Source: Verrucomicrobiota bacterium
GTDB lineage: Bacteria > Verrucomicrobiota > Verrucomicrobiia > Methylacidiphilales > UBA1321
Assembly (NCBI GenBank): GCA_013285645.1
Contig: JABDHJ010000006.1
Span: 53,550-117,549 of the forward strand
DNA length: 64,000 nt
Direction: 5' to 3'
Part shown: in pieces, positions 18,601 to 25,563 of the stretch
How positions within the stretch are numbered: position 1 is the first letter of the stretch
Layout: each line of letters begins with the position of its first letter
Made by a program: the position numbers and the translations under genes
Notes under the pieces: generated by a model
The model's database searches: none
Seen by the model: only the letters and a program-made list of their open reading frames with translations
What the model was told of the DNA's origin: nothing

Positions 18601-19865
18601 AGCACGGAAGCGCCTGCATAGGCTGAATTCACGAGGCGGGCAGAACCAGACAGGAACGGTTGATACAGGTAATCATCCGTGGTGGCGTAAAGCCGATTTG
18701 AATTAGGCGTGATAGCGCTAACGGACGTTCCCATGGTGGTCTTCACCGTCCCTTCCTGCGATCCTCCCGGTCCTACTCGTGGGGTAATGAGAAGAGTGGA
18801 AGTCTCAGGAGTGGTCAGGTTGAAGACGGTACTCAGGCTGGTCGTGGCTGGATGGCCGGGATAACGCTGGAATTCGTTTTGCACCGGCGAGTTCAGGGCC
18901 ATGTTTTCCTCCTGGGTCGCCGCCCCATTGTAGACGTTCGCTCGTGGTGTATCCCAATAGGTACCTTCCGAGGCGGTGTTGATGTTGACCTTGCAGGTTT
19001 CATCGTCTGTCCAAAAAGCCATCCGCCCAACGATCGGATTGGTGGAGGAAGGTTGAGGAAGAGAAAAATTTGTCACCGGATCCGATGCAAGAAAGCTGAC
19101 CGCGGTTGAAGCCGACGTATCCGTTTTCGGCACGGCGATATTGCCATCCTTCAGGACGTAGAGCCATCTGACGGGCATGGGCACTTGATTGGAAGTTGTG
19201 CTTTGTGCGGGCGTGTTGCTGTTGACCCAGAAACCGTTCGGTAGTCCCGTTGCCACTGTGGCAGCGCCGAGCACCTTGACCGCATTGCTGGCTGGCGCCG
19301 GTTTCATGAGGGTGGGCAGTGGCGTGGTGGTATTCGAGGTTGAAAATGTCACGGAACTGAGATCGCCGGAATCCCCATCGACGATCGGGTACTGGTTGAC
19401 GCCGTTGATCGAAACGGGCTGGTTCAAATCAACGTAAACGCCTTGCTGGTTGTACCACGCGATCGTCCCGTTATTGCCATCGGGCACCAAACTAGTCGCG
19501 GTATGATCGAAGACACCGGACCCCACCATCGCAACATCCGAATAGAGCTTGTAGTAATTCTGGGGCGTACCGGTGTTGTCCCAAGTACGGATCATGCCGG
19601 GCTGAGAGGCCCAGCAATAGCTGCCATTTGCGGTGGCATCGCGAATTTCAGCCATGACCAAGTCAGTGGCCGATTGCCCCAGGAGCTTGACCGAAGAGCC
19701 GTTGGCATAAAACCTGGACGATTGAACCTCGCCACCAATGCTGACGAGAAAAGCAAGGACCATGACGGCGAGAAGAACCACGCAGGCCAGAACCATGATA
19801 AGCGCGATGCCGCGACGATTACGGTGTGAGCCCGGTGGAACTTTGCGAAAGAGTTTAATTTCCAC
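15633..19865 (-). CDS. Verru_Chthon cassette protein A (giant PilX/GspK-like)
   Basis: Very large cassette protein, 1410 residues, of the TIGR02600 type. The GTG at 19865 is the better start: AAAGGA lies upstream at good spacing and it leaves a 10-bp gap after cassette C, while the longer ORF (19931) overlaps that gene. A short basic N-terminus leads into one hydrophobic helix, GIALIMVLACVVLLAVMVLA, as in PilX or GspK minor pilins that lack the usual FTLxE motif. The remainder is a Ser/Thr/Asn/Pro-rich extracellular-looking region with a conserved segment near MAFWTDDETCKVNINTASEG, which resembles the GspK core. Probably a tip or scaffold subunit of a pseudopilus; function is inference. Confidence 0.83.
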   Translation of the reverse strand: MEIKLFRKVPPGSHRNRRGIALIMVLACVVLLAVMVLAFLVSIGGEVQSSRFYANGSSVKLLGQSATDLVMAEIRDATANGSYCWASQPGMIRTWDNTGTPQNYYKLYSDVAMVGSGVFDHTATSLVPDGNNGTIAWYNQQGVYVDLNQPVSINGVNQYPIVDGDSGDLSSVTFSTSNTTTPLPTLMKPAPASNAVKVLGAATVATGLPNGFWVNSNTPAQSTTSNQVPMPVRWLYVLKDGNIAVPKTDTSASTAVSFLASDPVTNFSLPQPSSTNPIVGRMAFWTDDETCKVNINTASEGTYWDTPRANVYNGAATQEENMALNSPVQNEFQRYPGHPATTSLSTVFNLTTPETSTLLITPRVGPGGSQEGTVKTTMGTSVSAITPNSNRLYATTDDYLYQPFLSGSARLVNSAYAGASVLTPAVLKQARFFITANSRAPDVNLFNQPRVCIWPISTNNNAAYRTAYDQLIAFCSTMRKDLTNPYLYYFQRQDSTDPHTDLPTTPATTGLGRNRMLMSYLSYLTSQPIPGFGGNFLAKYPNAVGANTSPTDRDQILTDIFDYIRSTNPVDAGLALANTYTPGVKVGTFYPGQGQVIPIEDKSTTPSTRGFGRFPTVQSGNILFIAQADDVTNPTDQTFTVAGTSVTVPHVAPGFVRMQAIFLIQLFDPSVGSIWNNPNFTLQVSGLDSLTWHGSNMGFPANATVTDKVGFGVNTSFWGDSVGFGQMFPSTASTYALVSSTVDVPKGTFAFGSSGTGDVTITLNTASGYATTPQTVQTVALNFPAETWPTPTVFFNSNSSVDDGSLPNFTTDPTNWRHGLVQNYTSLPAVLNNSAGAYFNMRYFKWDYGSGTTGYHGRLGGNFNGSSWFVNVSGSVTAPPPLTLLPPAGTYTTDYGWDVVRSVGVASGDARLVAAQTTTPTSTSANYPYALNAQYANSTTGVLGAHNLVGSNEDPYYGATLNTLVQGETIDSTSAVFPTTVTYNGLTTSTSTQGGLAKVSNASNIPINGVAAGLATAYASGNVLGDWDSGVGCIRDGPYINKADDGDLGTTTTSPYIWKQIATNNTMNVSSSTAAATPALFTPNRLMPSAVVFGSLPTGVIRNKPWQTLLFRPGPINHPGLGASSSLPVAASIGGSDQGPPYTTPPDHLLLDLFTMPVVEPYAISEPLSTAGRINMNYLIVPFNYINRDTGLRAVLKSEQISSISDVQAKNYKTVNLTSPAQTPIRFPVNIDATLSQFYARRFNNKDIFRSPSEICDIDIVPNDSSRPSTENPVSTTTVASLATGPIRADMDTYWNSTTAGHRLTGDNLRERIYATLYPRLTTKSNTFTIHFRVQTLKPALPPGSVATAWTQWREGTDVITGEYRGSQTIERYVDPNDASIPDFTANPSTTQTLAPYYKFRVLSLKQFAP

Positions 19866-19875
19866 AAGCAGTCCT

Positions 19876-21051
19876 TTAGTTGTCACTTGTCCATTTGGCC
19901 CCGCGGATCGCCACTTCCGTCTGAAAGACACGGAAGCTTAATGGAATCGTATTCCCCGCAACGTTTCCTGGGGCGGCGGCGAGGTTATTTTCCAACTGCT
20001 GCAAATCCGTTTGCAAATTCTTTGCCTGGGTGAAGAGGCCGTTCAACCCCAACTTGGCATTAGGCGCAGCCGAGGTCGTGCAGAGCTTGATAGCCGAGGC
20101 TTCATCAATCGCCACCATGGTTATTTGAAAGACAGGCGGCATTTGATTAAAGGAATTGAGCAGAGGGTACGGCGCTATTCCGTTGGCATTGAGGGTTCCG
20201 CCCTGCCCCACTGTCGAGCTGTCATAGGAATAGTTGGGCGCGAGGGCGGTGCCCAGCGTACCCGTAACGCTTGTTCCATAAGCAGCCTCGGCGGCGACTT
20301 CATCATTGACCGAAAGTTTGGGCAGGATAATGAGGGCGATGACATTCTCGGCCAGGACAAAGTCCGAAGTGGCGGGTGTGGTCGTTGCATCGTTTTGAAT
20401 AACGGGGAGATACCAATTCGAGGTTCCCTTATTGCCAGAAGCATAGATTCTCAGGTTGTCCGACGGCTGCGTAAATTGCATGAGCCTGTAACGGTACCGC
20501 GGAGTCGTTGGCATAAAACTCGGCGTGGAAGGATCGGGTCCATAGGCGACATAAAAGCCGCAAGCGTTGACCAAGCTGTCCAGGTTTGAATTGGCAGTAT
20601 TGGTGGACATCCCCAAGGGTGCCTGGAAAAAAACGGCGTGGGTAACTGCCGTATAGGAAGTTACGCCGGTGACAAGCGCGCTTCCCTGGCCGGAAACGAT
20701 TTGCAAGTCCGAGTTTCGCGCGTAGGTGGTTGGAATCGTACTGGAACCGAGAGAAACGAAAGCATTTGTCCCGTTGTTTAGATAAGCATAATCGTAATAA
20801 GTGTTAAGGGTCGCCTGGCTCAGAGTACGGGTCATTGTATCAAAAGCCGTCTTGGAATTCCTGAAGACCTCGACATTTCCCGTGGTACTTTTCCAAGCCC
20901 GACTAGTTTCCTGGGTGATGCTGAAAAGAATCCCGATCATGATAACGAGAATGACGGTGGCCACTAACATCTCCACCAAGGTAAAGGAGGCGCAATTGCC
21001 GCGTTTAACGCATGGGTGCCGCCGTGCGACTAATGCGGACGATCGAACCAT
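19876..21051 (-). CDS. Verru_Chthon cassette protein C (pseudopilin)
   Basis: Pilin-like protein of 391 residues corresponding to TIGR02599-type cassette protein C. GGAG precedes the ATG. The N-terminal signal is ASFTLVEMLVATVILVIMIG (about 21-40): the Glu at +5 is kept but the residue before the cleavage site is Ser rather than the usual Gly. The hydrophobic helix is followed by a GspJ-like region (RAWKSTTGNVEVFRNSKTAF). Second gene of the B-C-A-D operon, 31 bp after B. Confidence 0.82.
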   Translation of the reverse strand: MVRSSALVARRHPCVKRGNCASFTLVEMLVATVILVIMIGILFSITQETSRAWKSTTGNVEVFRNSKTAFDTMTRTLSQATLNTYYDYAYLNNGTNAFVSLGSSTIPTTYARNSDLQIVSGQGSALVTGVTSYTAVTHAVFFQAPLGMSTNTANSNLDSLVNACGFYVAYGPDPSTPSFMPTTPRYRYRLMQFTQPSDNLRIYASGNKGTSNWYLPVIQNDATTTPATSDFVLAENVIALIILPKLSVNDEVAAEAAYGTSVTGTLGTALAPNYSYDSSTVGQGGTLNANGIAPYPLLNSFNQMPPVFQITMVAIDEASAIKLCTTSAAPNAKLGLNGLFTQAKNLQTDLQQLENNLAAAPGNVAGNTIPLSFRVFQTEVAIRGAKWTSDN

Positions 21052-21082
21052 GACGTACTCCTTGCACTAGTTGGCTGACAGA

Positions 21083-21754
21083 TCATTGATTGTTGTTGGC
21101 AATAACCAGGGAGTATTGATCCGGGGGATGCGTGGTGGTTGCCTTTTCACTTGCGGAAGTGGCATACGCATTCAGATATGCTGCCACCGACGGATAGGTA
21201 TTGATCGTGTAAGTGGCCGTGGAAGGACTGCTCGCGATCGTAATAGTGATTTTATATGCGGAAGTGAGCGTGGAGATGGTTGCGGCTGTCGGCGTACCGG
21301 CTGTTGATACACCGTTGCCACTGGAAGAGACAAAAAGGTTCACCGGGGAGTTGCTGGTGGCAGAGGAACTGTTACTACTGATTGGCGAAATGGTCACAAC
21401 AGCTGTGTAAACGGTACCGACAGGTGCAACTCCCGGCGTCGAGACCGTCAAGGGCGCCCCTTCGTTATTGTAGTAATAGGTCTGGTTGGCGGGATTAGTG
21501 CTATTTTGGTAACTGTACTGATAGAGATCACTGAAGTTGGCCAAAAGCATGTCGTTGGTGAGGTCCTGCACAACATCCGCTTCAATGGTGCTACCCATCG
21601 CTTGATGAAAGGACGTAAGACCAAAGGGGATCAGGCCGATCAACGACACACATGCAAAGGCCATCACCGCCAAGGCCATGGCAACCTCAACCAAGCTAAA
21701 TCCATTTTCAGGATTGCGATTTTTGCTTTTTAGGCGGGTTCTCATGAAGGCCAT
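21083..21754 (-). CDS. Verru_Chthon cassette protein B (pseudopilin)
   Basis: Pilin-like protein of 223 residues corresponding to TIGR02598-type cassette protein B. The leader ends NPENG before FSLVEVAMALAVMAFACVSL, a standard prepilin cleavage site with Glu at +5. The remainder resembles GspI/GspJ minor pseudopilins in its spacing but has long Thr/Ser-rich loops. An in-frame ATG at 21745 could also serve as start. First gene of the cassette operon; its upstream region holds the operator-like repeat at 21905-21932. Confidence 0.83.
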   Translation of the reverse strand: MAFMRTRLKSKNRNPENGFSLVEVAMALAVMAFACVSLIGLIPFGLTSFHQAMGSTIEADVVQDLTNDMLLANFSDLYQYSYQNSTNPANQTYYYNNEGAPLTVSTPGVAPVGTVYTAVVTISPISSNSSSATSNSPVNLFVSSSGNGVSTAGTPTAATISTLTSAYKITITIASSPSTATYTINTYPSVAAYLNAYATSASEKATTTHPPDQYSLVIANNNQ

Positions 21755-21904
21755 ATATTATATGTACAATGCCATGACTTACTGCGATTTGATCGAAAGA
21801 TCCCACGTTCATCCGCATTGATGATTACCGGGACAATTGATGAAATAACGTAATTTATCCTCAGGCACTCTATCACTACATTTGCAGCTAAACCACCTAG
21901 AAAA

Positions 21905-21932
21905 CTGTGATTGTTTGATGCTATTTTGTGAT
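21905..21932 (+). promoter_or_regulatory. Operator-like direct repeat (pseudopilin cassette)
   Basis: CTGTGAT at 21905-21911 and TTGTGAT at 21926-21932, 21 bp apart, beginning 151 bp upstream of cassette gene B. The flanking AAAA and TTT that extend the boxes are the same as at the PEP-CTERM gene site (14614-14641). The gap 21755-22078 otherwise holds no gene. Confidence 0.62.
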
Positions 21933-22078
21933 ATCGTCCCAACACTTACCCGGCAATAGCCCTCTTACATCGGTGACTTTTTAAGACAATTCCGGATTAT
22001 CGTCCACTCCATCTTTCCCCTTCCCGGCAATTTCTCATTCGGTCGTCGGCAGGCAACTCGTCGTAATCACCTCTTTTA

Positions 22079-24367
22079 CTATGCATAGACCCCGACGCCG
22101 AATACTGCCGCTGGACAAGGCCCATTCATGCCCAGAATGCGAAGAGTCAGGCGTCGAACGGAGGTCGGCTCTTTCAACTTCACTTCGCATCGCGCCAGAT
22201 AATTTCCGGTAATTTTTGACAGTACCTTACCCTCTTCGATTTCCAGTTGAAAATCGCGCACGGTAAAAGGCATGGCGCGATCCGCATGCCAACGGATGAC
22301 CGACTCCATCGGGTGATCCCAATCAGGATCGAAATCGATCACGACCCGGCTGATTTTCTGCGGCGCCTGCCATTCCAGCGAGAGGGCAGGATTGGAATCG
22401 GACGGGTCCGCCACCCATGCGTTAACGATCGAGGTCGGTCGATAGATACCATTGCAGACTTGCTGGGCTGAATAAGGTGCGATGGAAGTGGAAAGACGAA
22501 GAGCGAAATTTTGCCCGTCGGGACGGCGATGGGGAGACCACAATTCAAAGGGTTCAACGCCGATCTCGCTGGCTTGCAGCTTCGTGGCCGTGTGATAGGT
22601 CTCTTTTTGCGTTCCGTAGTTAAAGACGGTCAGGACACCAGTAACTCGGTGGGTTGTGCAAAAGACTTCGACGTCATCGTTGGCAAGGAAGGCAAAATAG
22701 CCGTATCGCGCATCCTCAAGAGGTATCGGGCAGGAAATAACGATTTCCTGCTCTTCATTGGGGCGCAGTTGGTGACTCGCTTCAGCCATGATTTGCTCCG
22801 GCGTATGATTGATAGCATCAGCGCTGGTCATGAATCGGGTCTGCAACGTCGTTGCCTTGCGGGCACGGACCCGGAAGACGGCACTGGGTACGGGGCCTGC
22901 CGCCAGCGGCAGCATTTGCGCTGAACCTTCTTTCAATTGAATCCACTCACCATCACCGGGAAATTCACGCAGCTCATATTCGGAAGAGGCGGTAACCTTG
23001 GCCTGAAGCGCGATATCTTCCGGGTCCGCGTGATGCAAACCGCGAATGTGTTGTCCGGAGCGAAGGAGAGCGTGCTGCATCAACTTCAGGTTTTCTCCGT
23101 GACTTATATCTGCCGGACGAAGTTTGCCCTTCGCGCAGAGCGCCGCAGCAATGCCGGCAGCTTGTCCGCAGTAACCGAGCGAGGCCATGTTGCGCAAAGA
23201 TCCGAAGGAAACGTGGGAGCAACTGAGGATGCGGCCCGCCAGAAAAAGATTCTTGATGTTGCGGCTGTACATGGTGCGGTAGGGCACCGGATACGGACCT
23301 TTAGAGTGGTAATGCGTGGCTGGGATAAGCTCGCTATAGACACCGTCCGCCGGATGGAGATCCAGCGCCCAACCTCCGTAGGCGACGTCGTCGTCATGCT
23401 GGCGTTGCCGCACGACATCCTGCTGGTTGAGCATGTAATCGCCCTCGAAGCGGCGGCTTTCGCGCTTGCCGGGAATCGTGCCGACCCATTCGAGCGTCAA
23501 GTTCGCCGCTTCAGGGAACTTGCCGGAGTTCTTGAAATAATTCCAAACACCGTAGACCACCCGCCACAACTCCCACTTGATTTTTTCTGTTTCAAAAACC
23601 GTGTCGAGTCGCCCGCCAAACTCGATCCACCACAGCGCACATCCGTCTTCCTTCAACTTGAAGTTGCGGTAGCGCGGGATCGCCTTTTCGATGTCCTGAA
23701 GTGCGTAACTGGGCGCTACAAATGGCACCGGTCGCCCGGCATCCTTGGAGTAGAAATAAATCGAATGCCCCAAGAGTTCCCCGAAGGCCTTGTCCGGGGC
23801 AAAGGCCTCGCCGAATTCGTCCTTGCCCTCGGCGCCGATGCGAAACGCCGCCCCAGCCAAAAACCCAATGATGCCATCGCCCGATGCGTCGCAGAAAAGG
23901 GGCGCCTTTAATTCGTAGAAGGTTTGGTTCTGGCTATTGAAACCGTGCACGGCGGAGATGGTGTCCGCGTCTTTTTTATCAACGGCATAAACGGAAGTAT
24001 TGAGGAGCAGGGTCAGGTTGGACTCAGCCAGAACCATGTCGAAAAACACCGTGTCGAGGATGGTCGCGTTGCCTCCGGGATTCCGGAAGACGTTGTGCAT
24101 CATGATCTCGTTCATCACGCCGCTTTCGCGCGCCCAGCGATTGTTGTTGTAGCCGTGCGAAGTGGCGCCGTTCATCCAGAGGCGGACTTCGCTCGAGGCG
24201 TTGCCGCCGAGCACGGGACGGTCCTGCACGAGAATCACGGAGGCGCCTTCGCGGGCCGCAGCGATGGCAAAGCAGACTCCGGCGACTCCACCGCCGACCA
24301 CGACGATATCGGCGGAGAGCGTTTGGGTGGGCAGGGCACGATCGATTTGGGGCGGGAACTTTTGCAT
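22079..24367 (-). CDS. FAD-dependent oxidoreductase (FAD_oxidored family)
   Basis: Flavoprotein of 762 residues. The N-terminal FAD-binding fold (PF12831-like) starts at about 20 with VVVGGGVAGVCFAIAAAREG and continues with DRPVLGGNASSEVRLWMNG, the family hallmark after the dinucleotide motif. About 240 C-terminal residues form an additional domain resembling discoidin-type beta sandwiches (WQAPQKISRVVIDFDPDWDH). No signal peptide is evident. Such proteins are common in Verrucomicrobiota and Planctomycetota sugar-degradation loci, but their substrates are mostly unknown. Divergent from a LacI-type regulator with a 62-bp gap. Confidence 0.85.
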   Translation of the reverse strand: MQKFPPQIDRALPTQTLSADIVVVGGGVAGVCFAIAAAREGASVILVQDRPVLGGNASSEVRLWMNGATSHGYNNNRWARESGVMNEIMMHNVFRNPGGNATILDTVFFDMVLAESNLTLLLNTSVYAVDKKDADTISAVHGFNSQNQTFYELKAPLFCDASGDGIIGFLAGAAFRIGAEGKDEFGEAFAPDKAFGELLGHSIYFYSKDAGRPVPFVAPSYALQDIEKAIPRYRNFKLKEDGCALWWIEFGGRLDTVFETEKIKWELWRVVYGVWNYFKNSGKFPEAANLTLEWVGTIPGKRESRRFEGDYMLNQQDVVRQRQHDDDVAYGGWALDLHPADGVYSELIPATHYHSKGPYPVPYRTMYSRNIKNLFLAGRILSCSHVSFGSLRNMASLGYCGQAAGIAAALCAKGKLRPADISHGENLKLMQHALLRSGQHIRGLHHADPEDIALQAKVTASSEYELREFPGDGEWIQLKEGSAQMLPLAAGPVPSAVFRVRARKATTLQTRFMTSADAINHTPEQIMAEASHQLRPNEEQEIVISCPIPLEDARYGYFAFLANDDVEVFCTTHRVTGVLTVFNYGTQKETYHTATKLQASEIGVEPFELWSPHRRPDGQNFALRLSTSIAPYSAQQVCNGIYRPTSIVNAWVADPSDSNPALSLEWQAPQKISRVVIDFDPDWDHPMESVIRWHADRAMPFTVRDFQLEIEEGKVLSKITGNYLARCEVKLKEPTSVRRLTLRILGMNGPCPAAVFGVGVYA

Positions 24368-24412
24368 GGACTCAGGATGTGGGTTTGGGGCTTGACCTTA
24401 AAGGGGGGAGTT

Positions 24413-24428
24413 ACTGAAATCGTTCAGT
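24413..24428. promoter_or_regulatory. Palindromic LacI-type operator candidate
   Basis: ACTGAA and TTCAGT are exact reverse complements separated by ATCG, giving a 16-bp palindrome that ends one base before the LacI-type ATG (24430) and lies about 46 bp upstream of the FAD oxidoreductase start. Length and symmetry fit LacI-family half-sites. Placement suggests the regulator represses itself and its divergent neighbour. Confidence 0.55.
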
Positions 24429-24429
24429 T

Positions 24430-25473
24430 ATGAGTAAAAAAGCGAGGCGAGTGACGCTGGTCCAGGTGGCGGAGGCGGCGGGGGTGTCGTTGGCGGCGGT
24501 TTCTTATGCGCTGCGGAATGATCGCAGCGTTTCGCGGGGAACGGCGGTGCGGGTGCAGGCCGTGGCCAAGCGGCTGGGGTACCGGCCGAATCCGCGCGTC
24601 TCGGCTCTGATGGCTTATATCCGTCAGGCGAGGCCGGTGTCGGTGGGGGAGCGGATCGCGTTTTTGTGGGTGGATGCGCCACCTGGCGTGCGTCCGTATC
24701 GGCCCATATTTGACGCGGCGAAGGAGCGCGCGACGCAATTGGGCTACACGCTGGAGGAGTTCTGGCTTTCCTCACCCGGTGTGTCGGCCCGCCGGTTGCA
24801 GCAGATTCTCTACAGCCGGGGGATTTCAGGTCTCTTGATCTCGCCGAGTTATTTACCGAATCCCAAATTCAAGATCGATTGGGACTGGAATTTATTTTCC
24901 ACAGCGGTCATTGGAACAGCGGAGAGCGAACCGGAGTTGCACCATTCGGCGCATCATCATTATGGAGGCATGCGGCTGGCCATGCTCCAACTCCAGGCGA
25001 TGGGCAAATGCCGGATGGTCGCCCTTCTGGACAAGGGCGTCGAGGAACGGGCGCGTCGCGCGTGGTCGGCGTCGTTTCTGGCCCATCATCCCATGGGCAA
25101 TCGCGCCTGGGATTTCCTTGCCCAAGAAAATCCAGAGGACATTTCCCATCTCGCCGCGTGGATTCGGAAACGCAAGCCGGATGCGATTGTGGGCGACCGG
25201 AGGATCATCGAGATTTTGCTCAAGCAGGGATGGTCGCCCCTTCCCAAGGAAGCGATGGTACTTCTCGATTGGACGCCCAATCACTGGGGCTTTGGCGGAA
25301 TCGATCAATGCGAGGAGATTATTGCAGCGAATGCGGTTGATCTCGTCGCCGGTCAATTACAGCGCAATGAGCGGGGTGCGCCAGAACACGTGAAGATGCT
25401 GCTATCGGCGGGCCACTGGATTTCGGCGAAGTCGTTTCCGTTTTTGTGGGGGAGGAAGAAGACGCCTAACTGA
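24430..25473 (+). CDS. LacI-family transcriptional regulator
   Basis: Repressor-type regulator of 347 residues. The N-terminal helix-turn-helix and hinge read VTLVQVAEAAGVSLAAVSYA (about 8-27) followed by RVQAVAKRLGYRPNPRVSAL (about 41-60), typical of LacI/GalR proteins. A periplasmic-binding-protein-like sensor domain follows. It diverges from the FAD oxidoreductase, the likely target, and a palindrome sits at its own start. The sugar effector is not known. Confidence 0.9.
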   Translation: MSKKARRVTLVQVAEAAGVSLAAVSYALRNDRSVSRGTAVRVQAVAKRLGYRPNPRVSALMAYIRQARPVSVGERIAFLWVDAPPGVRPYRPIFDAAKERATQLGYTLEEFWLSSPGVSARRLQQILYSRGISGLLISPSYLPNPKFKIDWDWNLFSTAVIGTAESEPELHHSAHHHYGGMRLAMLQLQAMGKCRMVALLDKGVEERARRAWSASFLAHHPMGNRAWDFLAQENPEDISHLAAWIRKRKPDAIVGDRRIIEILLKQGWSPLPKEAMVLLDWTPNHWGFGGIDQCEEIIAANAVDLVAGQLQRNERGAPEHVKMLLSAGHWISAKSFPFLWGRKKTPN

Positions 25474-25563
25474 TGAGCCGTGGTATTTTTTATGAAGGAA
25501 TCAATCCGAGTATTTATCCGGCTTTTTGTGTCAATAGCGAGGACTGACCTGACTGGCACAATT

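Noticed and set aside
22937..23911. 324-residue ORF opposite the FAD oxidoreductase
   Set aside because: Antisense to a well-matched enzyme; no family features.
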